Shown here piece after piece: positions 8,262 to 15,961 of a stretch of DNA of 29,064 nt. This DNA comes from a virus, in the IMG/VR virus record IMGVR_UViG_3300020312_000004, positions 1 to 29,064 of that record, one strand, 5' to 3'. The notes under the pieces were generated by a model, which ran no database searches, was not told the DNA's origin, and was given only the letters and a program-made list of their open reading frames with translations. Numbering within the stretch: the stretch's first letter is position 1; every line of letters begins with the position of its first letter. A program made the position numbers and the translations under genes.

Positions 8262-8531
8262 TTACTCGTCGTATACTCTACACTCTAATGCGTCTGGATG
8301 GTTATCACAATAGACTTCAAGTTTTGAATCTTGATGTCTTGTATGCCAATCATTTATCTTACCATCGCCAGGATTGGCTTCGTTTTCTTCATGATCATGA
8401 AATGCGTCATTATGCATCTCTAGATCTGCTTCTGTATATTCGATCATGCCATGATTGACATGTTCTTTATGATCTTTAGGATCGATATAAACCTCATGAT
8501 TGAGGTCATGTTCTGGGATTTTTGTTGTCAT
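8262..8531 (-). CDS. His-rich acidic small protein between spike and hub genes (89 aa)
   Basis: Eleven of 89 residues are His (positions 8, 12, 21, 24, 27, 40, 45, 47, 63, 66, 78), interspersed with many Asp and Glu, and two Cys (75 and 84) lie near the end. H45-D-H47 gives an HxH pair. The gene sits directly between the gp5-like and gp27-like genes with gaps of zero and two bases. Metal binding is plausible. In other phages the spike tip binds iron through His residues, but no such fold is recognised here. PGD near residues 54-56 is encoded by CCTGGCGAT. Function unknown. Confidence 0.7.
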   Translation of the reverse strand: MTTKIPEHDLNHEVYIDPKDHKEHVNHGMIEYTEADLEMHNDAFHDHEENEANPGDGKINDWHTRHQDSKLEVYCDNHPDALECRVYDE

Positions 8532-8533
8532 AG

Positions 8534-9880
8534 TTATAATCCGTAAGAGTCCCGTACTAAAGTAAGTGAGGTTGTTGCTTTGCCAACTTCGAAATGATGT
8601 CGCAGGCTACGTATAAGATAGATTCCACTACCTGATTCATCGGCTTTACTTTCCTTATTGGTGTTAGATTCAACAGCGGGTAAGACTACCTTAATGACCT
8701 GACCAATTTGCAAAGTAGTATTCAATGGTACGTTGATATTTAGCGACTGTGTGAAGAGCAAATTGTATCTGGAGAATGACTTTGCCATGTCGGCATTCTC
8801 TCTACCAGAATTCTCTCCTATTGTATCACTAAACATACCTTTATCACTAGCTCTTATCAATATTCTTGATGGAACATTAGTGAAAAAGTCAGGAAGTCCT
8901 AAATCACTCTCAGTTCCCAGTTGATTCTTGAGTTGTTCCTTCATATTATACTTAAAAGCATCCAATTGATGAGTGTAGGCATCAAAGAAATACGTTTGAT
9001 TAGAGTATAATCCAACTCTCAAATTCTTAATAAGATCAGTATTTTTTTCAAGAACATATTGTATAATTTTTTGTGTATTACTACTTAAATGTCCTGCTTC
9101 CAAGACACTTGTGTAAGCAAATACAGGAATCTCTTTCTCTGAACCACCAACAGGTTCAGTAGTTTTAGAAACTAACCCCTCAATACTCTTAAACCAAAAT
9201 CCTTCATAGTTCTCAAAGAAAAAATATCCACCAACTCCTTTAGCTTCACCAGTTTCACCTTCACCACTGGTATTTGTTGCACCTTCTGCTTGAGGAATTG
9301 CCTTAGGACCTAACCAAGTACATACAGAAAATGGTTTTCTAAGATTACCATAGAATCCATAAGTATTAACTGCCGTTTCTATATTAGGTTCATACTGAGG
9401 ATTATCTTCAGTTCCTACATTATGTTGTAACCTCTCCTCTGGTATTTGCAGTATCTCTTTGAGGATTGTCTCAACATGTTCACTAATCTTTGCCTGATTA
9501 CTATATTTCTTGACGCATCTCAACATCTCATTATCAATTGCTGCTTTAGAGGCAACTTGAAGATCAAATGATTCTGTATTCTCTACAGAAATATAGTTAT
9601 TAACTGCAGTAACATATAATGGATTATCATCTTTAAATTCAAATACACCACCAATAAGAGTATTGAGTTCAACATCAAATCTCTCACCACTACGAATAGG
9701 CAATTGGTTATAAAGTCCTGTGGTATTCCTTATCCTCAGATATCCTGTAACACAAGGAGATAGAAGATCTTCGTAATAATCAAACGAAGTGATATACTCA
9801 CCAATTTCCTCAGACTTTGAACCGTCATTGTTCGTCAGAATGGCTCTTTTAATTTTTAGTGCTTCTGTTTCTGCTCCCAT
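8534..9880 (-). CDS. baseplate hub protein, gp27-like (448 aa)
   Basis: The N-terminal region (ALKIKRAILTNNDGSKSEEI, then ITSFDYYEDLLSPCVTGYLR) and a later segment (DFFTNVPSRILIRASDKGMF) match the style of T4 gp27, the trimeric hub that clasps gp5 and caps the tube. Residues near the end (VPLNTTLQIGQVIKVVLPAV ... GIYLIRSLRHHF) form the typical last barrel. T4 gp27 is 391 residues; this is slightly longer, with a Gly-rich insertion near residue 210. Its start overlaps the stop of the tape-measure-like gene (TAATG). The assignment rests on motif style and gene order, not on an alignment. Confidence 0.6.
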   Translation of the reverse strand: MGAETEALKIKRAILTNNDGSKSEEIGEYITSFDYYEDLLSPCVTGYLRIRNTTGLYNQLPIRSGERFDVELNTLIGGVFEFKDDNPLYVTAVNNYISVENTESFDLQVASKAAIDNEMLRCVKKYSNQAKISEHVETILKEILQIPEERLQHNVGTEDNPQYEPNIETAVNTYGFYGNLRKPFSVCTWLGPKAIPQAEGATNTSGEGETGEAKGVGGYFFFENYEGFWFKSIEGLVSKTTEPVGGSEKEIPVFAYTSVLEAGHLSSNTQKIIQYVLEKNTDLIKNLRVGLYSNQTYFFDAYTHQLDAFKYNMKEQLKNQLGTESDLGLPDFFTNVPSRILIRASDKGMFSDTIGENSGRENADMAKSFSRYNLLFTQSLNINVPLNTTLQIGQVIKVVLPAVESNTNKESKADESGSGIYLIRSLRHHFEVGKATTSLTLVRDSYGL

Positions 9881-11946
9881 TACGTGCCTAACTTAGTGAG
9901 TAACATTTGTTTAGTCAATGCTATAGCCATATCTCTATCAGATGCTTGTGGAATAGACATACTAGCTCCACCAGACTGAACAACCACAGGGGAAGGTAAA
10001 CTACCACCTGCACCACCATCACGAGTAACCATAATAACTTGTGGAGGGCCCTGACTATTTACCATCTGAGATTGAGGATTATTATTTAATGTGTATTGTT
10101 CTATAACCGTGGCAACTTCTTTGGGTGCCAATTCGGTCTTAACTACCTCAACATCCATCTTAGGAGTTTCAACTTCCTCATTCCTCTGATCAAAATCAAA
10201 TATATTTCCTGTTAAGAAATCACCAAAACCTGCGATCCCCCGCATAATTCCTTCAGGTTTTTTCTCTTCAGGTGGTTGAAGCTGTTCAGATGTTGCTTCT
10301 AATTCGCTTTTAACATCAGCTTTTGTAACTGACTCGGCATCAGCCGAGTCTTCCTGGGCAGACTGTACTGGTTTTTCTTCAATTTCTTTAGGTTCTGTGC
10401 TTAAAGCAGTAGAATCCTTAATCATATTAACATTAGAAGAAGTTTGTTCTCCAATCCTCGCCATCATCTTAGTTTGAGGATCTACTTTCTGTTTATCTTC
10501 TTTATCATCTTTCTTATTGAAGATATTCTTTATACCATCAACCATACTGCCACGTTTATCAAAATCAAAAATACCACCAGTAGCAACATCGGCAGCACCT
10601 GCCAACCATCTCATTGCACCTTCTGGTTTCTTCTCCACAGTCTCATTAGTAGTTAAAGTCTGATCAATATTAGTCTCATCATAAGACATATGACCTTTTA
10701 CAGTATTATCAGGATTTATTAAATTATTATCTTGCAACCTTTGCATAGTTCTAGCACGTTCTTTAGCACTAGAAGCTGCCTGTGCATCACTGCTCTTAAG
10801 TATGGGAAAAAGAACTTGAGGATCAATACCAGATGTTCCATCAACAATACTTTCTATAGTTGTTCCTTCAGGTAATTGAGAAAGAATTTGATCTTGATTC
10901 GCATAGAGATCTTCAAGTTGGATAGCACCTGTAGTTTTTTCTCTAGTCTTCTCCTTCGTCATCTCACCAGTAGTCTGGTTTACCGACTTCTTTGTTTTTA
11001 TTTCTGTTCTACTATAAACAAATTCCTCACCACCACTACCAAACTTATTAACTACATCTTCGAAACGTTTAACATCTAATATATCATCCTGTGGTTCTAC
11101 CTTACTATCAATTCCTTTTTTATCCTCAACTGGTTCATCTAAACCTTCACCATCATCTGATTTCTGACCTTCAACCTTTGACTCTTCTGTCTGTGTATCC
11201 TCTTGTTGCTCTTCATCTTGAGGTATTTCACCTTCTTCTTCATTCGCCTTATTAATATCTCTAGCAATAGTTGCAGTATCTAAAGCAGCAGATACAGCAG
11301 TTCCAGCGCCAGGAATGGTTGATGCAACACCAGATCCCATCTCCATTGCAGCACCTAACAGGTCTCCTTTCATTGCCTTTTCAATGGCAAAACCTGTTCC
11401 TAGAACTAATCCTAATATTGGTACTTTCTTCGCAAGAAACTTTCCAGCTCCCTTCTTGGCAGCCATTGCCCCTGCTTTCTGAGCACCTTTCTGTATTACT
11501 TTCTTCGCAGCTTTCTTACTACCCTGTTCGACCGCCTCTCCAGCAATCTTTCTTCCTGCTACTGATGCAGCTTTCTTAGTACCTGTTTTTGCACCCTTCT
11601 TACCACCTCTACTGAAGAGTTTCTTGACAAAACTCTTTCCACCCTTAACACCTTTCTTAAGGGCCTGGCCAGCCTTTTTAGTTGCGCCAGGGAATTGAAG
11701 AGCATTACCAGCAAGACCAAGTAAGCCAGCGCCACCTCCGCCTCCACCAGTGTTCTGTTTGAAGTTATTAAAGTCTTTGGCGTCTATCTTTGGTAGTTTG
11801 GATAGGTCTCTACCAGTATCCTGTACAAAATTAGATAGATCAGAAAATGATTTCTTGGATTCATTAAGAGCATACTTAGTCCTCTCAAAGACAGCGGAGA
11901 CTACCCTTTGTTTTCGTTGTATATTTGATACAGAGAGTCTTGCCAT
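9880..11946 (-). CDS. large tail protein, tape-measure-like (688 aa)
   Basis: Residues 1-60 are helical and basic. Residues 95-175 are a histone H1-like Lys/Ala/Gly stretch (KKAAKKVIQKGAQKAGAMAA), followed by a hydrophobic segment (VPILGLVLGTGFAIEKA, 175-191). A Glu/Asp/Gln-rich linker covers 235-290. Two copies of a 27-residue module (KKPEG.MR...G...FDFD.R) lie at 439-465 and 562-588. The end contains PPQVIMV and Gly-rich turns, as in many tail tape-measure C-termini. It stands where a tape measure should be, downstream of the gp26- and gp51-like chaperone genes, but T4 gp29 similarity is not visible. An alternative is a second baseplate-hub protein. Confidence 0.5.
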   Translation of the reverse strand: MARLSVSNIQRKQRVVSAVFERTKYALNESKKSFSDLSNFVQDTGRDLSKLPKIDAKDFNNFKQNTGGGGGGAGLLGLAGNALQFPGATKKAGQALKKGVKGGKSFVKKLFSRGGKKGAKTGTKKAASVAGRKIAGEAVEQGSKKAAKKVIQKGAQKAGAMAAKKGAGKFLAKKVPILGLVLGTGFAIEKAMKGDLLGAAMEMGSGVASTIPGAGTAVSAALDTATIARDINKANEEEGEIPQDEEQQEDTQTEESKVEGQKSDDGEGLDEPVEDKKGIDSKVEPQDDILDVKRFEDVVNKFGSGGEEFVYSRTEIKTKKSVNQTTGEMTKEKTREKTTGAIQLEDLYANQDQILSQLPEGTTIESIVDGTSGIDPQVLFPILKSSDAQAASSAKERARTMQRLQDNNLINPDNTVKGHMSYDETNIDQTLTTNETVEKKPEGAMRWLAGAADVATGGIFDFDKRGSMVDGIKNIFNKKDDKEDKQKVDPQTKMMARIGEQTSSNVNMIKDSTALSTEPKEIEEKPVQSAQEDSADAESVTKADVKSELEATSEQLQPPEEKKPEGIMRGIAGFGDFLTGNIFDFDQRNEEVETPKMDVEVVKTELAPKEVATVIEQYTLNNNPQSQMVNSQGPPQVIMVTRDGGAGGSLPSPVVVQSGGASMSIPQASDRDMAIALTKQMLLTKLGT
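10183..10263 (-). repeat. internal protein-coding repeat, copy 2
   Basis: This encodes KKPEGIMRGIAG then FGDFLTGNIFDFDQR, a close match to the copy at 10552-10632. The two are 123 codons apart in the same frame. Confidence 0.75.
10552..10632 (-). repeat. internal protein-coding repeat, copy 1
   Basis: This encodes KKPEGAMRWLAG then AADVATGGIFDFDKR. Both copies keep KKPEG, MR, AG and IFDFD at identical spacing. Confidence 0.75.
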
Positions 11947-11952
11947 AATTTA

Positions 11953-13644
11953 TTACCCGACGATATTCATGACTACTCTTGAATACATTTCGTAATCATT
12001 AGCTTGGTTCTGAGCTATCAAGAAATCTACGTTGTTACCATTTCTATCAGGTGAAGGAACATTACTTGGATCCATCTGACTACCACCACCAGCACCTAGA
12101 TTAATAGGAACTATTTGTGGAGCATTTTGTTGTTGTGTACCTTCTTCTGTCTGTCCAGGCAATTGAGCAATCCTCTCACCTTGATCTTCTGTTGGTGCAG
12201 CAGATACTTCTTTTGGTGCTTGAGGAGTTGGTGGAGCAGAAAGTTTAATTTGTTTTAGATTCTTCTGATATATCTGCATACTCTGGGCTGCAGTACGAGT
12301 AGTTTGATTATATTGTGGAGTCAAACTTGCCCATACACCTCCCATCTTCTTCATATCATCTTCAGTCAACTTCTTAGATAAATCAACACCAACATCTTTG
12401 GCATACTGAATTATCAACTTATCTTGGAAATCTGGAGTGAACTTCTGTTTGGAAGTATCAACACCCATAGACTTTGCTTTATCTTTTAAGTGTATGAATT
12501 GACCTGCACCAACTGCTGCAGACTTATTTGTCTTACCAGAAAGATCAGTGAAATTAGATTGAGGATCCTTTAAGAACTTAGTTTGTAAGTCATGAACCTC
12601 ATCAATGGTCATATTTGTTATATCGCCGTACTTTGCTTCGCCTCGTGCGTCACCAAACCACTTACTATACCCTTGGTCATCAGCAGTTCCTTCCGCCTCT
12701 CTAATAGTTTGGATTGCAGCTTTTTGGTGTAATTCTCCTTCTCCATCTCTGGTTTTACTCTTTGCTATAATTCCTTCTTGGGGTTCATGTGTAGTGCCAT
12801 CACCCTCAGTTGGAGGAGGAGGAGGGCCTGACTTATCTAAGAGTTTTGAGAACTTATCGACAGTTGCATTAAATCTTGCGGAATCAGTCCCTTCAGGGGT
12901 TACAGGCTTCGCTTCTGCACCCTTTGCTAAAGCAACACCACCAGCAGTTGCAAGTGCAGCAGCACCAGTAGCAACTCCAGCAACCTTTGCACCTTTTAAT
13001 AACTTAGGTCCTATTCCTCCAGCACCACCAATCATTTTACCGATACCAGCTGCCATAGGAGCGGCTGCAGCAGCAGGACCACCACCCATTAACATAGCAC
13101 CACCAGCAAGTCCAGCAAGAAGACCACCTAATCCTAGACCGCCTCCACCACCTTTCTTACCACCACCGTCCTTGACCATCTTGGCCATCTGTTCTCTAAC
13201 TTGACCAACTAGATCGGCAGTTTCTTTTAAACTCTCCTTAATTCTATCAAATCCATTACTAAACCCCTGTAACATATTAGGGCTAGCAATACTCTTCATA
13301 AAGTCACCCATTTTACTGAATGAATTAAGTAATCCATCCAATTTGGGCATAGTAAATCCAGCATCACCCTGACCACGTTTCCCTAACTGTTGGGTGATAT
13401 TCTGTTGTACTATTTTATTAATGTTTAGTGGGCCATCTGGTTGACCAATCTTCTGTGATATACCTTGAATCGCTGCACCCAATCCAGATGGTGCGGCTTT
13501 AACTCTACTTCTCAATCCAGACGCAGCAGCGGGTAAGTCCTTCCCGAATCTCTTAGCAACCATACTAACTGATGGTTTATTAAGAAAATTCTTAAAAGTA
13601 CGGGACTTGCCTGCTCTTCTTAAAATTCGTCCTGGCTTAATCAT
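11953..13644 (-). CDS. tail protein with lambda R-like muralytic domain (563 aa)
   Basis: Residues 1-155 are basic and helical, 160-245 are a Gly/Ala-rich hydrophobic stretch, and 273-277 a proline run. Residues about 305-460 resemble the lambda endolysin R transglycosylase: IREAEGT (E318 aligns with the catalytic Glu of lambda SEGT), SAAVGAGQFIHL (lambda STGAGRYQLL), FTPDFQDKLII (lambda FSPKSQDAVAL) and VWASL (lambda IWASL). It would cleave peptidoglycan during DNA entry. The C-terminal 70 residues (PQIVPINLGAGGG) resemble the end of the next tail protein. The gene lies between the gp51-like gene (ATGA overlap) and the tape-measure-like gene. It could itself be the tape measure, since muralytic domains occur in these. 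Confidence 0.65.
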   Translation of the reverse strand: MIKPGRILRRAGKSRTFKNFLNKPSVSMVAKRFGKDLPAAASGLRSRVKAAPSGLGAAIQGISQKIGQPDGPLNINKIVQQNITQQLGKRGQGDAGFTMPKLDGLLNSFSKMGDFMKSIASPNMLQGFSNGFDRIKESLKETADLVGQVREQMAKMVKDGGGKKGGGGGLGLGGLLAGLAGGAMLMGGGPAAAAAPMAAGIGKMIGGAGGIGPKLLKGAKVAGVATGAAALATAGGVALAKGAEAKPVTPEGTDSARFNATVDKFSKLLDKSGPPPPPTEGDGTTHEPQEGIIAKSKTRDGEGELHQKAAIQTIREAEGTADDQGYSKWFGDARGEAKYGDITNMTIDEVHDLQTKFLKDPQSNFTDLSGKTNKSAAVGAGQFIHLKDKAKSMGVDTSKQKFTPDFQDKLIIQYAKDVGVDLSKKLTEDDMKKMGGVWASLTPQYNQTTRTAAQSMQIYQKNLKQIKLSAPPTPQAPKEVSAAPTEDQGERIAQLPGQTEEGTQQQNAPQIVPINLGAGGGSQMDPSNVPSPDRNGNNVDFLIAQNQANDYEMYSRVVMNIVG

Positions 13645-13823
13645 TGATTAGCAGCAGCTTGTTTTGCTTTGAGATTTTCTTCTTCGATATGTTGTCTTAG
13701 AAGTCCAACATAGATATCCCGTTCCCACGGCATCATATTTTCAATCTCAGTTAGTGAGTATTTATGGTACTGCATGAGGGCGAAGTTTATCTTGAAATAT
13801 GCCGCCAGATTCATCTGGGACAT
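13641..13823 (-). CDS. gp51-like baseplate hub/tail assembly protein (60 aa)
   Basis: A small protein with the motif NMMPWERDIYVGLLRQHIEE, which is characteristic of the short proteins encoded just before tail tape measures, including T4 gp51-like assembly factors and gpG/GT-type chaperones (PWxxR.xY...L). It ends in a Lys/Ala-rich helix. It starts two bases after gp26 and overlaps the muralytic tail gene by ATGA. T4 gp51 is about 249 residues, so the name is positional and motif-based. A CATAAATA late-promoter-like word lies inside it at 13759-13766. Confidence 0.5.
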   Translation of the reverse strand: MSQMNLAAYFKINFALMQYHKYSLTEIENMMPWERDIYVGLLRQHIEEENLKAKQAAANQ

Positions 13824-13825
13824 AA

Positions 13826-14554
13826 TTAGGCGAAAAAACTTGTTAATCCCTCCAAAACTACAGTATTTTCAACTTTTGTCTTAGGATTAGTCACTTGCAT
13901 AGTGTGTGACAACCTAGGCATAGTCTCAAAAAAGTTCTCAATCTGTTTGAATTGTGCAGAAGTCAAAGACTCAACCCATTCTATAAGTTCTTTCTTAGTA
14001 CAATCAGCAGATGCCCAAGCATCATCCTCTGTATATACCTGATCAATACATGAAGCAACAACTTCAAATGATTGTTCTACTTCACTTTCATCATTGTCAC
14101 TTAAATTAGAAAAATTATTTTTGACAAACTCATCAAGAGAAGGATACCTCATCCTGAGAGAGACATCATCATCTAATTTAATATCACAAGTATGATCTGG
14201 ATCTTTATAGACTTTTACTTCATCAATATAAACTTTTATAGGAACAATGGTTTTGCCATCATCCCCACAAGTTACTTGTAGATCTACTGCTTCTGATACA
14301 GATTTACCTCTAATATTCAAAAAGAGATATTCAATATCAAATGTAGGCAGAGTATCGACCTTTATGTTCCTAGTCTGAATACACTCTTTAAGAACTTGTT
14401 TGATCGCATTCGTGATTTGTTTTTGATCGTTACTCTCTAATGCTAATATTAGAATCTTTTCTTCTTTTACTAGAAATGGTCTATATTTTACTTTTTTTCC
14501 AGTCGAAGGTAATTCCAACTCATATGTTGGCGTAGCAATTTTTGGTAAAGGCAT
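13826..14554 (-). CDS. 26: gp26-like baseplate hub/tail assembly protein (242 aa)
   Basis: The N-terminus (PKIATPTYELELPSTGKKVK, YRPFLVKEEKILILALES) is typical of the T4 baseplate protein family (T4_baseplate, gp26). The Asp/Glu-rich core and the C-terminal segment (TKKELIEWVESLTSAQFKQI) also fit. T4 gp26 has 208 residues. Such proteins act in hub and tape-measure assembly in the cytoplasm. The gene is next in transcription order after gp54 and before the gp51-like gene, which supports the call. A 36-base gap separates it from gp54. No clear ribosome site precedes its ATG. Confidence 0.75.
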   Translation of the reverse strand: MPLPKIATPTYELELPSTGKKVKYRPFLVKEEKILILALESNDQKQITNAIKQVLKECIQTRNIKVDTLPTFDIEYLFLNIRGKSVSEAVDLQVTCGDDGKTIVPIKVYIDEVKVYKDPDHTCDIKLDDDVSLRMRYPSLDEFVKNNFSNLSDNDESEVEQSFEVVASCIDQVYTEDDAWASADCTKKELIEWVESLTSAQFKQIENFFETMPRLSHTMQVTNPKTKVENTVVLEGLTSFFA

Positions 14555-14590
14555 GATAATAAGAAACGTATGTTATATAGGAGGTTTTTT

Positions 14591-15487
14591 TCAACCTATG
14601 TTACTGCTCATATTTTGCATGGGTACTCCCATGCCTTGTTTGAGATTATAGTCATTCTCATGTGACATGAGATTTTGTGCCTTTGTTGTAGTATTAGTAA
14701 CAAAATACCTTTCATATTTGAAGTCTACAGTTACTCTTAAAAGTTGAGCCTCATCATATCTCAACGGAAGTGAACTAATATTAACTGGGAATCCATTTAC
14801 AAACTCAAAGGTCAAATATCTATCAAAATTCTTTTCAAACTTAGTTACCATGAATGCTCTCTTATATTCACTTGGATAACGTTGTCTATGGAAATCTCTT
14901 GGATCTCTTGCAATATAACCACCAGAACGAGGTCTCAATACTGTACCAGCTGATTCTCCACCACGACCAACATGTAAGGGATGAATAAAATTAATCCATT
15001 CGTGGAATAAATTTAATATCTTATAATCACTAGAAACATAGAAGGTCATACTCATATCAGTATAAGTTCTTCTTGATGGGAAGAACTCTTCTATACCTTG
15101 TCTACTACCATATTCACTGAAAGTCTCAAAAGAAGCGCCAGGAATAAGAGTCTCAGCACACATGAAATTAAATCTCTGTGTCTGTGCTGTACTAGCAGTG
15201 TCACCAAATACACCTGCTTGAGTAAGATGTTGCATCAACTTACTTACTGATGCAGGACTAGATCCATTACTACCTTGATTCAATGAACTGTTATTTGCAT
15301 TTGCAGAAGTAGTATTATCTGTATTAAGAAATAGATTAACTTGATACTGATTACTTACCGCAGGTCCATTAAAATAAGTCTGAAAATTAAAATTCTCTGC
15401 ATAAACTCCCGAACCTGTTGGATCCATCGCCATGGGCTGAGGTCTGGGTGCAGTTTTATTAATTGTCTCTGGAATGGTATCGCTCAT
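14591..15487 (-). CDS. 54: baseplate tail tube initiator gp54
   Basis: The sequence matches the T4 gp54 type, the ring that seeds tube polymerisation on the baseplate. It has the tube-protein signature LIPGASFETFSEYGSRQGIE with FPSRRTYTDMSMTFYV, and later HEWINFIHPLH and RYPSEYKRAFMVTKFEKNFD. It is 298 residues against 320 in T4. A Ser/Asn/Gly-rich insertion (residues about 55-80) forms a flexible loop. It begins the minus-strand tail operon and diverges from gp4 across a 27-base gap. Confidence 0.85.
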   Translation of the reverse strand: MSDTIPETINKTAPRPQPMAMDPTGSGVYAENFNFQTYFNGPAVSNQYQVNLFLNTDNTTSANANNSSLNQGSNGSSPASVSKLMQHLTQAGVFGDTASTAQTQRFNFMCAETLIPGASFETFSEYGSRQGIEEFFPSRRTYTDMSMTFYVSSDYKILNLFHEWINFIHPLHVGRGGESAGTVLRPRSGGYIARDPRDFHRQRYPSEYKRAFMVTKFEKNFDRYLTFEFVNGFPVNISSLPLRYDEAQLLRVTVDFKYERYFVTNTTTKAQNLMSHENDYNLKQGMGVPMQNMSSNIG

Positions 15488-15494
15488 CTAAATA
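15487..15494 (+). promoter_or_regulatory. candidate late promoter for the gp4 operon (TCTAAATA)
   Basis: TCTAAATA differs from the T4 late element TATAAATA at one base. It lies in the divergent gap 20 bases before the gp4 ATG at 15515. Transcription would then begin very close to the start codon. The evidence is a single short motif, and the opposite strand of the gap is AT-rich too. Confidence 0.3.
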
Positions 15495-15514
15495 CGATAT
15501 AGTTTGCCCATACT

Positions 15515-15961
15515 ATGTATATGAGTTATAAGGGGAAATTTAGACCAAGAAACACTAAAAAGTATAAGGGTGACCCCACTCAGATAATATATCGTTCTCT
15601 GTGGGAAAAGAAATTCATGTCCTACTGTGATCTGACTGAAAGTATATACCAATGGCAATCAGAAGAATTCTGCATCCCTTATAGATCTCCTTTAGATAAT
15701 AAGTATCATCGTTACTTCCCAGATTTTTTCATCAAATACGTTGATGCAAAAGGACAAAAAAGAACTATGGTAATAGAAGTTAAACCCAAAAAGCAAGTGA
15801 AAATGCCAGAAAAACGTCCAAAGGTAAGGACGAAAGCATGGGCAAGAAGTGTTCAACTTTGGTGCGTTAATCAAGCCAAATGGGAAGCAGCAAAGAACTT
15901 TTGTAATGATAGAAAGTGGGAATTCAAAATCATGACAGAAGACGAACTAGGAATCAAATGA
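15515..15961 (+). CDS. 4: head completion nuclease gp4
   Basis: Similar to T4 gp4 (140 residues), which acts on the filled head before tail joining. The nuclease-like motif is visible: RSLWEKKF with E31, RYFPDFFIKY with D70, and VIEVKPKK with E88 and K90, a PD-(D/E)xK arrangement. It is the first plus-strand gene. Two ATGs are possible (15515 and 15521); neither has a strong ribosome site. The last four bases overlap the next gene (ATGA). Confidence 0.8.
   Translation: MYMSYKGKFRPRNTKKYKGDPTQIIYRSLWEKKFMSYCDLTESIYQWQSEEFCIPYRSPLDNKYHRYFPDFFIKYVDAKGQKRTMVIEVKPKKQVKMPEKRPKVRTKAWARSVQLWCVNQAKWEAAKNFCNDRKWEFKIMTEDELGIK

Larger units (their letters stand above)
908..8372. repeat. dispersed nine-base word ATCGCCWGG / CCWGGCGAT
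   Basis: Exact copies on the plus strand (ATCGCCWGG) are at 908-916, 1534-1542, 2192-2200, 3682-3690, 4302-4310 and 8364-8372. One inverted copy (CCTGGCGAT) is at 4996-5004. A near copy ending GTC instead of ATC is at 23039-23047. The six same-strand copies all encode Pro-Gly-Asp in frame in different genes. The span given is that of the whole set, not one element. Confidence 0.6.

Noticed and set aside
11271-11579. Plus-strand ORF of 102 codons rich in Leu and Gln
   Set aside because: It is antisense to the Lys/Ala-rich stretch of the tape-measure-like protein and has no coding signs of its own.
12605-13204. Plus-strand ORF of 199 codons, rich in Pro and Ala
   Set aside because: It is the antisense of the Gly/Ala-rich part of the tail muralytic protein; it has no ribosome site and its composition is explained by the opposite strand.
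14582-14597. Hairpin AGGTT-N6-AACCT after gp54
   Set aside because: The stem is only five pairs and no T tract follows on the minus strand, so it is not a convincing terminator.
15916-15957. Longer GTG start for the gene after gp4
   Set aside because: It would overlap gp4 by more than 40 bases; ATG 15958 gives the ATGA junction typical of this genome.
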